This document shows, one piece after another, positions 1 through 7,770 of a DNA stretch of 64,000 nucleotides. The notes beneath the pieces are model-generated. The model was not told the origin of the DNA. It was given only the letters and a program-made list of their open reading frames with translations, and did not search any database. How positions within the stretch are numbered: the first letter of the stretch is position 1; each line of letters starts with the position of its first letter. The stretch covers positions 2,666,001 through 2,730,000 of the forward strand of contig NZ_LT607409.1 of NCBI RefSeq assembly GCF_900091505.1, written 5' to 3'. The position numbers were made by a program, and so were the translations under genes. This DNA is from Micromonospora chokoriensis. GTDB taxonomy: Bacteria; Actinomycetota; Actinomycetes; Mycobacteriales; Micromonosporaceae.

Positions 1-1
1 G

Positions 2-424
2 GCGGCCGAGCTGGGCCGCGACGTCCGACCGGGCGGCTTCGGGGAGAACCTGTCCACCTACGCGGTCGACGTGACCGGCGCGGTGATCGGCGAGCAGTGG
101 CTGGTCGGTTCCGCCCTGCTCCAGGTCACCAAGCCGCGTACGCCGTGCACCACCTTCGCCGGGTTCTGGGGCGTACCGGATCTGATCAAGCGGTTCACCG
201 CCCGGGCGCTGCCCGGCGCCTACCTGCGGGTGTTGCGCGAGGGGGAGGTCGGCCCGGGCGACCCGGTCGAGGTGGTGGAACGGCCGGCGCACGGTGTGAC
301 CATCGGCGAGGTGTTCCGGGCAACCAGCCTGGAGCCGGAGTTGCTGCCTCGGCTGCTAGACGCGGAGGACCTGCCGGAGCCGATCCGGGAGAAGGTTCGC
401 CGCCGCCTCGCCGCCCGCGGCTAG
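2..424 (+). CDS. MOSC domain protein (5' end outside window)
   Basis: C-terminal part of a MOSC-domain protein; the frame is open from the window edge, so the start is missing. MOSC domains occur in molybdenum-cofactor sulfurases and in YiiM-type proteins that handle Moco or reduce N-hydroxylated substrates. The visible part carries a GGFGENL block (about residues 11-17 of the fragment) followed by a conserved-looking cysteine in KPRTPC (about residue 49), as in the YiiM group. Without the N-terminus the subfamily cannot be fixed. The gene ends before a strong bidirectional hairpin terminator. Confidence 0.85.
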   Translation, partial: AAELGRDVRPGGFGENLSTYAVDVTGAVIGEQWLVGSALLQVTKPRTPCTTFAGFWGVPDLIKRFTARALPGAYLRVLREGEVGPGDPVEVVERPAHGVTIGEVFRATSLEPELLPRLLDAEDLPEPIREKVRRRLAARG

Positions 425-425
425 C

Positions 426-485
426 CGCCGCCGACCGACGACGGCCCGCCGCCGCCCAACGAGGGCCGGCGCCGACCGACGACGG
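426..485. repeat. short direct repeat after the MOSC gene
   Basis: The stretch GCCGACCGACGACGGCC occurs twice about 43 bp apart in the gap between the MOSC stop codon and the terminator hairpin. It is probably a local duplication; no function can be read from it. Confidence 0.5.
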
Positions 486-498
486 CCCTCGGCTGGCA

Positions 499-541
499 CG
501 CGAAAGCCCCTGCCGTCACCGGACGGCAGGGGCTTTTCGCG
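499..541. terminator. bidirectional intrinsic terminator
   Basis: A near-perfect inverted repeat: arms of 19-20 nt (left CGCGAAAGCCCC..., right ...GGGGCTTTTCGCG) around the 4-nt loop ACCG. The stem top is GC-rich, with A runs on the left and T runs on the right, so it can terminate transcripts from both sides. It lies between the convergent MOSC gene (+) and the dioxygenase gene (-), where one shared terminator is expected. Confidence 0.9.
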
Positions 542-549
542 CGATCGGG

Positions 550-1494
550 TCAGCGGAGCCAGGGGATGTTGCGGTCGAGCAGACCGCGCTCCTTGAGCTC
601 CTTGCGCAGCGGGATCTCGTCGTCGACGTACCCGTCCCAGTTGATGCCCCAGTAGTTGGCGGTGTGGGTGCCCTCACCGATCAGCTGGCGCTGGACCGGG
701 GTGCGGTTGCGGTACCACTCGCCGTTCACGTCGGGGTGCAGCTCGTCCAGCGGACGGATCCACCGGTAGGTGTAGCCGACGAAGAGCATCTTGCGGGTGA
801 TGGTCGACAGGTTCGTCGACCGCGAGTGCCACTGCCGACGGTCGAAGATGAAGGCGTCACCCGGGTTGGCGGTGATCTCTACAGTGCCCTCCGGGTCCGG
901 GTTGTGCACGCTGAGGTCCTTGGGCCGGTCCAGGGAGTTCCACAGGTGGCTGCCCGGGATGACCTTGGTGGCGCCGCGGCCGGTCTCGGAGAGGTCCGAC
1001 AGCACGTACGCGACCTTCAGCGAGAACATCGGCCGGGGCAGGTTCGGGTCCATCGTCTCCGGGTCGGAGTTCTGCCGGTACCCGTCCTGGTGCCAACCCC
1101 AGTACGGCTTCTCCGGCTCGGCGGCCGGCGGGGTGACGTCGAGGTGGTTGTGGTGGGTGTAGATGTTCCAGCCGGCCAGCCCCCACATGTACGGGAAGGC
1201 GATCGGATGGGTCAGCAGCTCACCGAAGAGCTCGTCGCGCTCCAGGAAGCCCAGCAGGTGCAGGGTGCCGTCCTTCTTGGTGGTGCCCTTGGCCTGCTCC
1301 TCCGCGTAGACGCGGTCGACAGCCGCCTCCAGCGCCGCCCGGTGGTCCTCCGTCAGGACGTTGCGCAGCAGGAGGAAGCCCTGCTCGTGGAACTCCTTGC
1401 GGTCAGTGTCGCTGATCGGTTCGTAACCGGTCCGGTCGCCGTAATCGAACACCGCGTCGTACCCCTCCCCATGAGGTGAATCATTTTCTGGCAC
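550..1494 (-). CDS. phytanoyl-CoA dioxygenase (PhyH) family protein
   Basis: A 314-residue non-heme Fe(II)/2-oxoglutarate-dependent oxygenase of the PhyH family. The iron triad is visible: H135 and D137 in WGWHQDG and the distal H223 in QWHSRSTN; an arginine about 15 residues later (TITRK) fits 2-oxoglutarate binding. The family hydroxylates lipids, ectoine and many natural products, so the substrate is open. The start is the GTG giving MPENDSPHGEG; no ATG lies in frame nearby and the Shine-Dalgarno (SD) is weak. It is a single gene with a terminator downstream and no biosynthetic cluster around it. Confidence 0.88.
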   Translation of the reverse strand: MPENDSPHGEGYDAVFDYGDRTGYEPISDTDRKEFHEQGFLLLRNVLTEDHRAALEAAVDRVYAEEQAKGTTKKDGTLHLLGFLERDELFGELLTHPIAFPYMWGLAGWNIYTHHNHLDVTPPAAEPEKPYWGWHQDGYRQNSDPETMDPNLPRPMFSLKVAYVLSDLSETGRGATKVIPGSHLWNSLDRPKDLSVHNPDPEGTVEITANPGDAFIFDRRQWHSRSTNLSTITRKMLFVGYTYRWIRPLDELHPDVNGEWYRNRTPVQRQLIGEGTHTANYWGINWDGYVDDEIPLRKELKERGLLDRNIPWLR

Positions 1495-1673
1495 AGGCCG
1501 CCGATCGTAACGCGACGGACAGGGCCTCGGGGAGGAGGTCTTCGATGCGTGGGCCGCGGCGGGACCCCGTGCAGCGGGAGAGCTGCGGAGAGTGAGATCT
1601 TCGTGATCGATACAGCCTTTGATGGGCACTTGTCCGATTGTGCGGTGACTGCCGGTTAAGAGATCCGGGTCGG

Positions 1674-2534
1674 TCAGCCCTCGTTGAACACCTCGGCGAC
1701 CACTTGGCCGGCGGGACTCTGCCCGCCGTTCGCCCGACCCCAGGTGCCCGCTCGGGCGGTCCACTCCAGGTCGCCGAAGCGGACGCGCTTCACCCCGTGG
1801 TCCTGTGCGTGCGACACCAGCCAGTGCGCGTACCGCCAGCCGTCGCGCTGGTCGTCCGGCGTGACCGCCAACCCGGTCGGGTCGGTCGGATCCGTGCCCT
1901 TCAGGCCCCAGTCCAGCACCAGGTTGCGGGTCAACTGCGCGGCCGCCGCCGCGCCGTGCATCACCGGGGTACGCCCCACCGTGCAGGCGACCGCTCCGGT
2001 GGCGTCTCCCAGCAGGGCTCGGCTGAGCACCTCGGCGTCGTCGGCCCACTTCTGGTAGGCCTCCGGGAAGGCCGAGCGCTGGACCCGCTGGGCGGCGTCG
2101 GTGACGCGCATCTTCTCCCAGCCGCGCACCTTCTTGAGCGCCGCGTAGAACCGGTTGGCCGCGTAGCGCGGGTCGCGGATCTGCGTCGGGGTGCCCCAGC
2201 CCTGGCTCGGCCGCTGCTGGAACAGGCCGACCGAGTCGCGGTCGCCGTCGGCGAGGTTGCGCAGCCCCGACTCCTGGTACGCGGTGGCCAACGCGACCAC
2301 CACGGCCCGCTCGGGCATCTTGCGCTGGGCGCCGATCGCCGCGATGGTCGCCGCGTTGGCCATCTGGTCGGCGTCGAGCGCGACCCGCCCGTCGGCCTGC
2401 ACCGTGCACTTCCGGGTCGCCAGCGGCAACTGGAGGCGGTCACCGACCTGCCGGACGACGAGCCAGATCGCGATCACGGCGACGAGGATGAGCACCACTC
2501 CACCCGCCACGGCTGCCCGAGTTCGCACCCACAC
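1674..2534 (-). CDS. membrane-anchored lysozyme-like (transglycosylase-fold) protein
   Basis: A 286-residue protein. Residues about 8-27 form a single hydrophobic segment (a type II membrane anchor or uncleaved signal), followed by an extracytoplasmic domain. It contains AYQESGLRN and GLFQQRPSQGWG, which match the conserved Glu region and the GxxQ-type block of lytic-transglycosylase/lysozyme folds, so peptidoglycan binding or cleavage is inferred. Similar actinobacterial proteins are often mislabelled heavy metal transporters. The gene is monocistronic. The ATG giving MWVRTRAAVAGG is the natural start because it precedes the anchor directly. Confidence 0.7.
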   Translation of the reverse strand: MWVRTRAAVAGGVVLILVAVIAIWLVVRQVGDRLQLPLATRKCTVQADGRVALDADQMANAATIAAIGAQRKMPERAVVVALATAYQESGLRNLADGDRDSVGLFQQRPSQGWGTPTQIRDPRYAANRFYAALKKVRGWEKMRVTDAAQRVQRSAFPEAYQKWADDAEVLSRALLGDATGAVACTVGRTPVMHGAAAAAQLTRNLVLDWGLKGTDPTDPTGLAVTPDDQRDGWRYAHWLVSHAQDHGVKRVRFGDLEWTARAGTWGRANGGQSPAGQVVAEVFNEG

Positions 2535-2882
2535 CCCCAGATCGACAGTCCGACAAGCGTACGTCCCCCGCGGCCCTCTCCGGGTCGTCTGAGCGGTTCG
2601 GGACCGGCTCTGCCGAGGCGTGCCGATCGGGACATTCCCGCTTTGGCCCCGGTCTCACCTGCCGAAACGGCCGATAATCGGTTCATCTGGCGCTGCCCGT
2701 TCCCGCCCGTCACCAGCACCGTGCGTGGCCGCCTGGTCAAGCCCTGTCGCGCCGGTCACGGCCCTGGCTCACCGGGAAGTGGTCGACCGGCCCCGGGGTT
2801 ACCCCAGTTGACATGTCAATAGCCGGCCCGGCCGGCCGTCGATCCCGGCGGCCGGACCGGTCACGGGGCAAGGAGGAGTTCC
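2535..2882. other. intergenic region between divergent genes
   Basis: A 348-bp gap holding the promoters of the lysozyme-like gene (-) and the SDR gene (+). No credible ORF. Two symmetric sites are visible: the palindrome at 2808-2819 (separate entry) and CCGAT-A-ATCGG at about 2669-2679. A strong SD (AAGGAGGAG) lies just before the SDR start. Confidence 0.6.
2808..2819. promoter_or_regulatory. 12-bp perfect palindrome, candidate operator
   Basis: TTGACATGTCAA is perfectly self-complementary and lies 64-75 bp upstream of the SDR start. It also embeds TTGACA, a -35 consensus. A perfect 12-mer palindrome at this place looks like a dimeric repressor site (TetR or GntR type), but no regulator gene is adjacent. 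The role is inferred. Confidence 0.45.
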
Positions 2883-3647
2883 ATGGGAACGCTCGACGGC
2901 AAGGTCGTACTCGTCACCGGCACCGGGGGCGGTCTGGGACGCGTCGCCGCGCAGATCTTCGCGCGGGAAGGCGCGAAGGTCGTCGGGGCCGACATCCAGG
3001 TCGACGGCAACAACGAGACCGTCGAACTCGTTCGCGCCGCCGGGGGTGAGATGACGGGCATCGCGCCGGTCGACCTCACCGACCCGGAGCAGGTGCGCAC
3101 GCTCGTCGAGGACGCCGTCGCGGCCTACGGCGGGCTCGACGTGGTCTACAACAACGCGGCGGCGCTGCGCTTCGGCCCGATGCCCGACTTCTCGGTCGAG
3201 GACTGGCGGTACACCATCACCGGCGAACTCGACATTCCGTACTTCGTGTCGAAGTTCGCCTGGCCGCACCTGGTGCGACGCGGTGGTGGCGTGATCATCA
3301 ACGCCGCGTCCATGGCGGGGTCGATCGCCGGTCACGTCCCCCCGATGGTCGGCCACACCGCGGCGAACGCCGGCGTCATCGGTCTGACCCGACAACTCGC
3401 TCTCGAAGGCGCGCCGCACGGCATCCGGGCGGTAGCGGTCAGCCCCGGGCCCATCATCAGCCCGGCGAGTGAGCGCGACCTGGGAGACAACCAGGCGGCC
3501 CGGGACGCCATCACCGGCAAGACGCTGCTGAAGCGGTTCGCCCAACCCGAGGAGGTCGCCGAACTGGTGGTGTTCCTGGCCTCCGACCGGGCGTCCTACA
3601 TCACCGGCGCGAACTACCCGGTCGACGGCGGCGCGACCGCGTGGTGA
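2883..3647 (+). CDS. SDR-family oxidoreductase with altered catalytic residues
   Basis: A 254-residue classical short-chain dehydrogenase: Rossmann motif TGTGGGLG near residues 13-20, NNAA at about 90, C-terminal SYITGANYPVDGG. In classical SDRs the catalytic serine is followed by YxxxK. Here the serine (NAAS) is followed by GHTAANAG, so Tyr is replaced by His and Lys by Asn. His at the Tyr position occurs in some SDR subfamilies; the loss of Lys is rarer. NAD(P)(H)-dependent activity is therefore uncertain. The SD AAGGAGGAG sits 5 nt before ATG. The neighbour enoyl-CoA hydratase is convergent, so the two are not one operon. Confidence 0.9.
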   Translation: MGTLDGKVVLVTGTGGGLGRVAAQIFAREGAKVVGADIQVDGNNETVELVRAAGGEMTGIAPVDLTDPEQVRTLVEDAVAAYGGLDVVYNNAAALRFGPMPDFSVEDWRYTITGELDIPYFVSKFAWPHLVRRGGGVIINAASMAGSIAGHVPPMVGHTAANAGVIGLTRQLALEGAPHGIRAVAVSPGPIISPASERDLGDNQAARDAITGKTLLKRFAQPEEVAELVVFLASDRASYITGANYPVDGGATAW

Positions 3648-3654
3648 CCGAGGT

Positions 3655-3685
3655 GTGGGCGCCGCCGACCGAAGGCGGCGCCCAC
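3655..3685. terminator. hairpin terminator between convergent genes
   Basis: A 12-bp perfect stem (GTGGGCGCCGCC and its complement) with a 7-nt loop, right after the SDR stop and before the end of the convergent enoyl-CoA hydratase gene. There is no T run, as is common for high-GC actinobacterial terminators. A 12-bp palindrome, GTCACCGGTGAC, follows at 3690-3701. Confidence 0.75.
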
Positions 3686-3709
3686 GACGGTCACCGGTGA
3701 CGGGCCGGG

Positions 3710-4519
3710 TCAGCCGGTCGGCTCTGCGGAACCTCCGTCCAGGGCGGGCACCCAGGTCGCCGGCCTTTTTTCCCGGAACGCGGTGACTCCCTCGCGCCCC
3801 TCGTCGGAGAGGAAGTAGCCGGTCGACAGGGCGGACAGCCGGGCCAGGTCGGCGCGCAGCTCGGCGGTGCCCGGTCGGCGCAGCAACTCCTTCGCGCCCG
3901 CCAACGCGCCCGGAGCGCCGCGCACCAGCGAGTCGCAGTAACCCCGCACCGCGGCGTCCAGCTCGGCGGCGGGCACGGAGGCCGTGACCAGGCCGACCTG
4001 GGCGGCCCGTCGCCCGTCGAAGGTGTCTCCGGTCAGGTACAGCTCGGCGGCGGCGCGCGGGTGCAGCCGGGGCAGCACGGTCGCCGAGATCACCGCCGGG
4101 ATCACCCCGATCCGCACCTCGGTGAACGCGAACGTCGCCTCGTCGGCGCAGACCGCGAGATCGGCGGCGGCGATCAGGCCGAGACCGCCGGCCCGCGCCG
4201 GCCCGCCCACCCGGGCCAGCACCGGCTTCGGGCACTCCCAGATCGCCGCGAGCACGTCACCCAGCATCGCGGCGGGCACCGTGCCACTGGCGTACGCGGC
4301 GGCGGTCTCCTTCAGGTCCGCGCCGGAGCAGAACACCGTGCCGGTGTGGTCCAGCACGATCGCCCGGACCGCCTCGTCGGCCACCGCGTCGGCCAGCCCC
4401 GACAGCAGTTGCGTCATCAGTGCGGTGGAGAGCGCGTTGCGGTTGTGTGGGCTGTCCAGGGTGAGGGTGGTCACCCCACGGGCCGTGGCGACCCGCACGA
4501 GGACGTCGGGAGAGGTCAT
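3710..4519 (-). CDS. enoyl-CoA hydratase/isomerase family protein
   Basis: A 269-residue crotonase-fold protein. The first oxyanion-hole region is CSGADLKE and the second is GGPARAGGLGLIAAADL. The usual catalytic Glu positions are not both obvious, so the exact reaction (hydration, isomerisation or methylglutaconyl-CoA-like) is open. A longer ORF runs upstream, but the ATG giving MTSPDVLVRV is chosen because a -10 box (TAGTGT, 4527-4532 on the minus strand) lies 7 nt before it, fitting a leaderless mRNA. It is head-to-head with hemW with only 19 bp between the starts. Confidence 0.88.
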   Translation of the reverse strand: MTSPDVLVRVATARGVTTLTLDSPHNRNALSTALMTQLLSGLADAVADEAVRAIVLDHTGTVFCSGADLKETAAAYASGTVPAAMLGDVLAAIWECPKPVLARVGGPARAGGLGLIAAADLAVCADEATFAFTEVRIGVIPAVISATVLPRLHPRAAAELYLTGDTFDGRRAAQVGLVTASVPAAELDAAVRGYCDSLVRGAPGALAGAKELLRRPGTAELRADLARLSALSTGYFLSDEGREGVTAFREKRPATWVPALDGGSAEPTG

Positions 4520-4526
4520 GCCGGGC

Positions 4527-4532
4527 ACACTA
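4527..4532 (-). promoter_or_regulatory. -10 box of a leaderless promoter (enoyl-CoA hydratase)
   Basis: On the minus strand TAGTGT is followed by 7 nt and then ATG at 4519, the spacing of leaderless actinobacterial mRNAs. The site lies within the 19 bp that separate two divergent start codons. Confidence 0.5.
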
Positions 4533-4538
4533 GTGGCC

Positions 4539-5762
4539 ATGCCCGGCGTCCTTCCAGATGGTGAGACCGTCCCCGTCGACGGATCGCTGCCCGCCACCGC
4601 CACCACGGCGGTCGGCGCGCGCGGCTTCGGTGTGTACGTCCACGTGCCGTTCTGCGCCAGTCGCTGCGGCTACTGCGACTTCAACACCTACACGGCGGCC
4701 GAACTGGGCGGCGGCGCGAGCCGCGACGGGTACGCCGACACCGTCCTGGCCGAGCTGGCGCTCGCTGCCCGGGTGTTGGGCGACAGCCCACCGCCCCGGG
4801 TCGACACCGTCTTCGTCGGCGGCGGTACGCCCACCCTGCTCGCCGCCGACGACCTGGCCCGCATCCTCGACGGCGTCGACCGCACCTGGGGGTTGGCCGC
4901 CGACGCCGAGGTGACCACCGAAGCGAACCCGGAATCGGTTACCCCGGAATCGTTGAAGCTGCTGCGGGCCGCCGGCTACACCCGGATCTCGCTGGGCATG
5001 CAGTCCGCGTCGCCGGGGGTGCTGGCGATCCTGGACCGCAAACACAGCGCCGGCCGGGCCACCGCCGCCGCTCTGGAAGCCCGCGACGCCGGGTTCGAGC
5101 ACGTGAACCTGGACCTGATCTACGGGACGCCGGGAGAGCGGGCCGAGGACTTCGCCGCCTCGCTGGAGCAGGTGGTCGCCGCCGGGGCGGACCACGTCAG
5201 CGCGTACGCCCTGATCGTCGAGGACGGCACCCGACTCGCCGCCCGGATGCGGCGCGGCGAACTGGCGTACCCCAGTGACGACGTGGCCGCGGACCGCTAC
5301 CTGGCCGCGGAGGCCGCGCTCGACGCGGCCGGGCTCTCCTGGTACGAGGTCTCCAACTGGGCGGCCACCGATCAGGCCCGGTGCCGGCACAACCTGCTCT
5401 ACTGGACCGGCGCGGACTGGTGGGGGCTCGGGCCGGGGGCGCACAGCCACGTCGGCGGAGTGCGGTGGTGGAACGTCAAGCACCCCTCCGCGTACGCCCA
5501 GCGGCTCGCGGCGGGCGCGTCTCCGGGCCTGGCCCGGGAGGTGCTCACCGCCGACGAGGCGCACATGGAGGACGTGATGCTGCGCCTGCGTCTCGCCAGC
5601 GGCCTGCCGTTGACGGTGCTCGACGCCGCCGGCCGGGCGGGCGCCGAGCGGGCGCTGGCCGACGGCCTGCTGGCCGCCGACGAGTACGCGGCCGGGCGGG
5701 CCGTGCTCACGCTGCGCGGGCGGCTGCTCGCCGACGCCGTCGTGCGGGACCTGCTGCCCTAG
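4539..5762 (+). CDS. hemW: radical SAM protein HemW (coproporphyrinogen III oxidase-like)
   Basis: A 407-residue radical SAM protein. The [4Fe-4S] motif CxxxCxxC is seen as CASRCGYC near residue 39 and is preceded by VYVHVPFC, the HemW/HemN signature. GGGTPT and NLDLIYGTPG are further family blocks, and a HemN C-terminal domain follows. HemW is a heme chaperone rather than a coproporphyrinogen dehydrogenase; the CNFCx tail of true HemN is absent. The start gives MPGVLPDGE. In actinobacteria hemW commonly lies upstream of hrcA-dnaJ, as it does here. Confidence 0.93.
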   Translation: MPGVLPDGETVPVDGSLPATATTAVGARGFGVYVHVPFCASRCGYCDFNTYTAAELGGGASRDGYADTVLAELALAARVLGDSPPPRVDTVFVGGGTPTLLAADDLARILDGVDRTWGLAADAEVTTEANPESVTPESLKLLRAAGYTRISLGMQSASPGVLAILDRKHSAGRATAAALEARDAGFEHVNLDLIYGTPGERAEDFAASLEQVVAAGADHVSAYALIVEDGTRLAARMRRGELAYPSDDVAADRYLAAEAALDAAGLSWYEVSNWAATDQARCRHNLLYWTGADWWGLGPGAHSHVGGVRWWNVKHPSAYAQRLAAGASPGLAREVLTADEAHMEDVMLRLRLASGLPLTVLDAAGRAGAERALADGLLAADEYAAGRAVLTLRGRLLADAVVRDLLP

Positions 5763-5766
5763 GGCC

Positions 5767-5792
5767 GGGCCGGCCGGGGGAGCGGCCGGCCC
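5767..5792. terminator. hairpin terminator between hemW and the DUF4870 gene
   Basis: A 10-bp perfect stem (GGGCCGGCCG / CGGCCGGCCC) around the loop GGGGAG, 4 nt after the hemW stop and just before the end of the convergent DUF4870 gene. It probably serves both genes. Confidence 0.75.
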
Positions 5793-5798
5793 GAGGCC

Positions 5799-6449
5799 TC
5801 ACTTGACGAAGCTCGCGGAGAGCGGGTAGCGGTAGAGCTGCCCCTCGTTGGCCTTGATCCCGGCGATGATGCCGAACACGGCGCCGAGGACGACTGCCGC
5901 GAAGACCCCGAGGAAGCCGATCACGATGCAGGACAGCACCCAGCCGATCAGGCCGACGATCGACCAGATGAGCTGGAAGTTGAGGGCCGCCACGGCGTGC
6001 GACCGGACGGTCTGGGACTGGTTGCCGCGGACCAGCATCGCCACCAGTGGGGCGATCCAGCCGAGCACACCACCGCTGATGATCATGCCGGCGGCACCGC
6101 CGAAGTGCGCGACGAGCGCCCAGGTCTTGTCCTCGTTGTTGGCGTAGCCGCCGCCGGGGCCGCCGTACGCGCCGCCGGTCGGGTAGCCACCGCCGGTCGG
6201 GTAGCCACCACCGGGCGGGGGATAGCCGCCCGGCGGAGGGTAACCACCCGCCGGAGGGTAGCCACCTGACGGCGGTTGGTCACCGGTGGGCGGCGGATAG
6301 CCACCGGGCGGGGGATAGCCGCCCGGGCCGGGTGCCCCGGACAGTGGTGCGGTGGGTGGCTCGGCCGACGGGTACGCACCCGGGGAGGTCGGCTCCGGCG
6401 GGTAGTTGCCGGGGTCACCCGCGCCGGGAGGGCGAGGAGGTTCAGTCAT
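5799..6449 (-). CDS. DUF4870 membrane protein with Gly/Pro/Tyr-rich N-terminus
   Basis: A 216-residue protein. The first ~100 residues are low-complexity and rich in GGYPPP and GGYPTGG repeats. The C-terminal ~110 residues contain three hydrophobic segments (starting near WALVAHFGGAAG, FQLIWSIVGLIGW and FAAVVLGAVFGIIAGI) that match DUF4870 (Tic20-like). The function is unknown. The GYPPPGG tail resembles the disordered tails of many actinobacterial membrane proteins. The ATG giving MTEPPRPPGAG is chosen over a longer ORF. Confidence 0.85.
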   Translation of the reverse strand: MTEPPRPPGAGDPGNYPPEPTSPGAYPSAEPPTAPLSGAPGPGGYPPPGGYPPPTGDQPPSGGYPPAGGYPPPGGYPPPGGGYPTGGGYPTGGAYGGPGGGYANNEDKTWALVAHFGGAAGMIISGGVLGWIAPLVAMLVRGNQSQTVRSHAVAALNFQLIWSIVGLIGWVLSCIVIGFLGVFAAVVLGAVFGIIAGIKANEGQLYRYPLSASFVK

Positions 6450-6592
6450 GGATGTCACGGTAGGGGCAGTTGGCAACGCCGCACCAGAGCAACACCTGCC
6501 GGCAGTGTGGGCCGTGCGGGCCCGCCAGGGTGGCGCGGGCCGCACCGATGGGCCGCCGTTGATCATCGCGTCGACGGGTACCTCGACGTAGA

Positions 6593-6619
6593 CTGGCACT
6601 CGCTACAGTCGAGTGCCAG
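6593..6619. promoter_or_regulatory. CIRCE operator for HrcA
   Basis: CTGGCACTC-N9-GAGTGCCAG is a perfect 9-bp inverted repeat with the exact 9-nt spacer of the CIRCE element (consensus TTAGCACTC-N9-GAGTGCTAA; only the outer bases differ). It lies 58 bp upstream of the hrcA start. HrcA should bind here and repress hrcA-dnaJ-rsmE until heat shock. Confidence 0.93.
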
Positions 6620-6676
6620 GACGGCCCGGCCGGCCCCAGGAAGCCGGCGGCCGACGTGCGACAGGAGGTGCGGAGG

Positions 6677-7699
6677 ATGGGTCTCGACGACCGAAAGCTC
6701 GCCGTGCTCCGCGCCATCGTCGAGGACTACGTCTCCACCCAGGAGCCGGTCGGCAGCAAGGCGCTGGTCGAGCGGCACCAGCTCGGGGTCTCCCCGGCCA
6801 CGGTCCGCAACGACATGGCCGTGCTGGAGGAGGAGGGCTACATCCGGCAGCCGCACACGAGTGCCGGCCGGGTGCCCACCGACCGCGGTTACCGACTCTT
6901 CGTCGACCGGTTGTCCCGGGTCAAGCCGCTCAGCCCGGCCGAGCGTCGGGCCATCGAGCGCTTCCTGGTCGGGGCGGTGGACCTCGACGACGTGGTGCAC
7001 CGCACGGTGCGGCTGCTCGCCCAGTTGACGCGGCAGGTGGCCGTCGTGCAGTACCCGTCGCTGGCCCGCTCCTCGGTGCGTCACCTGGAGCTGGTGCCGA
7101 TCTCCACCACCCGGCTGATGCTCGTCATGATCGCCGACACCGGGCGGGTGGAGCAGCGGCTGGTGGAGCTGCCCGGGCCGGTGCCCGCCGACGACGTCAC
7201 CGACCTGCGTCGGCTGGTCAACGAAAAGTTGGCCGGAGCCCGGCTGTCCGACACCCCGCCGCTGGTGCAGGCGCTGGTCGAGGAGGCGCCGACCCAGCTG
7301 CGGCCGATGATGACCATGCTCTCCACGGTGCTGCTGGAGACGCTCGTCGAGCGGCACGAGGAACGCATCGCGCTGGCCGGCACCGCGAACCTCACCCGGG
7401 GTGGCCTGCTCGACTTCCAGGGTTCCCTGCGACCGATCCTCGAAGCCCTGGAGGAGGAGGTCGTGCTCCTCAAGCTCATCGGTGAGACCGAGCCGAGCAC
7501 GACCCGGGTGCTGATCGGCGACGAGAACGAGTTCGACAACCTGCGGGCCGCGTCGGTGGTCAGCACCGGCTACGGTCCGGGCGCGACGATCGTCGGCGGT
7601 CTGGGGGTGCTGGGGCCCACCCGGATGGACTACCCCGGCAACATCGCCACGGTGCGCGCCGTGGCACGCTACGTGGGCGAGTTGCTGGCCCAGAACTGA
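6677..7699 (+). CDS. hrcA: heat-inducible transcription repressor HrcA
   Basis: A 340-residue HrcA. The N-terminal winged helix contains [31 protein letters not shown] (split here: it runs over about residues 17-48), then the HrcA domain with [14 protein letters not shown]. It represses heat-shock operons by binding CIRCE, and a CIRCE lies just upstream, so it is autoregulated. The ATG giving [10 protein letters not shown] is chosen because GGAGGTG lies 6 nt before it; an in-frame ATG 21 nt upstream would swallow this SD. First gene of the hrcA-dnaJ-rsmE operon. Confidence 0.95.
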   Translation: MGLDDRKLAVLRAIVEDYVSTQEPVGSKALVERHQLGVSPATVRNDMAVLEEEGYIRQPHTSAGRVPTDRGYRLFVDRLSRVKPLSPAERRAIERFLVGAVDLDDVVHRTVRLLAQLTRQVAVVQYPSLARSSVRHLELVPISTTRLMLVMIADTGRVEQRLVELPGPVPADDVTDLRRLVNEKLAGARLSDTPPLVQALVEEAPTQLRPMMTMLSTVLLETLVERHEERIALAGTANLTRGGLLDFQGSLRPILEALEEEVVLLKLIGETEPSTTRVLIGDENEFDNLRAASVVSTGYGPGATIVGGLGVLGPTRMDYPGNIATVRAVARYVGELLAQN

Positions 7700-7770
7700 C
7701 CAGTCAGGGCCGACGGCCGGCGGCTGCCGGATCGGCGCAACGCGAGACGAACATGAGGACACGGAACGCA

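Noticed and set aside
550..2409. Very long minus-strand ORF of 619 residues spanning the PhyH gene and the lysozyme-like gene
   Set aside because: Only its C-terminal 314 residues look like a protein family; the rest is an out-of-frame reading of the neighbouring gene, caused by high GC.
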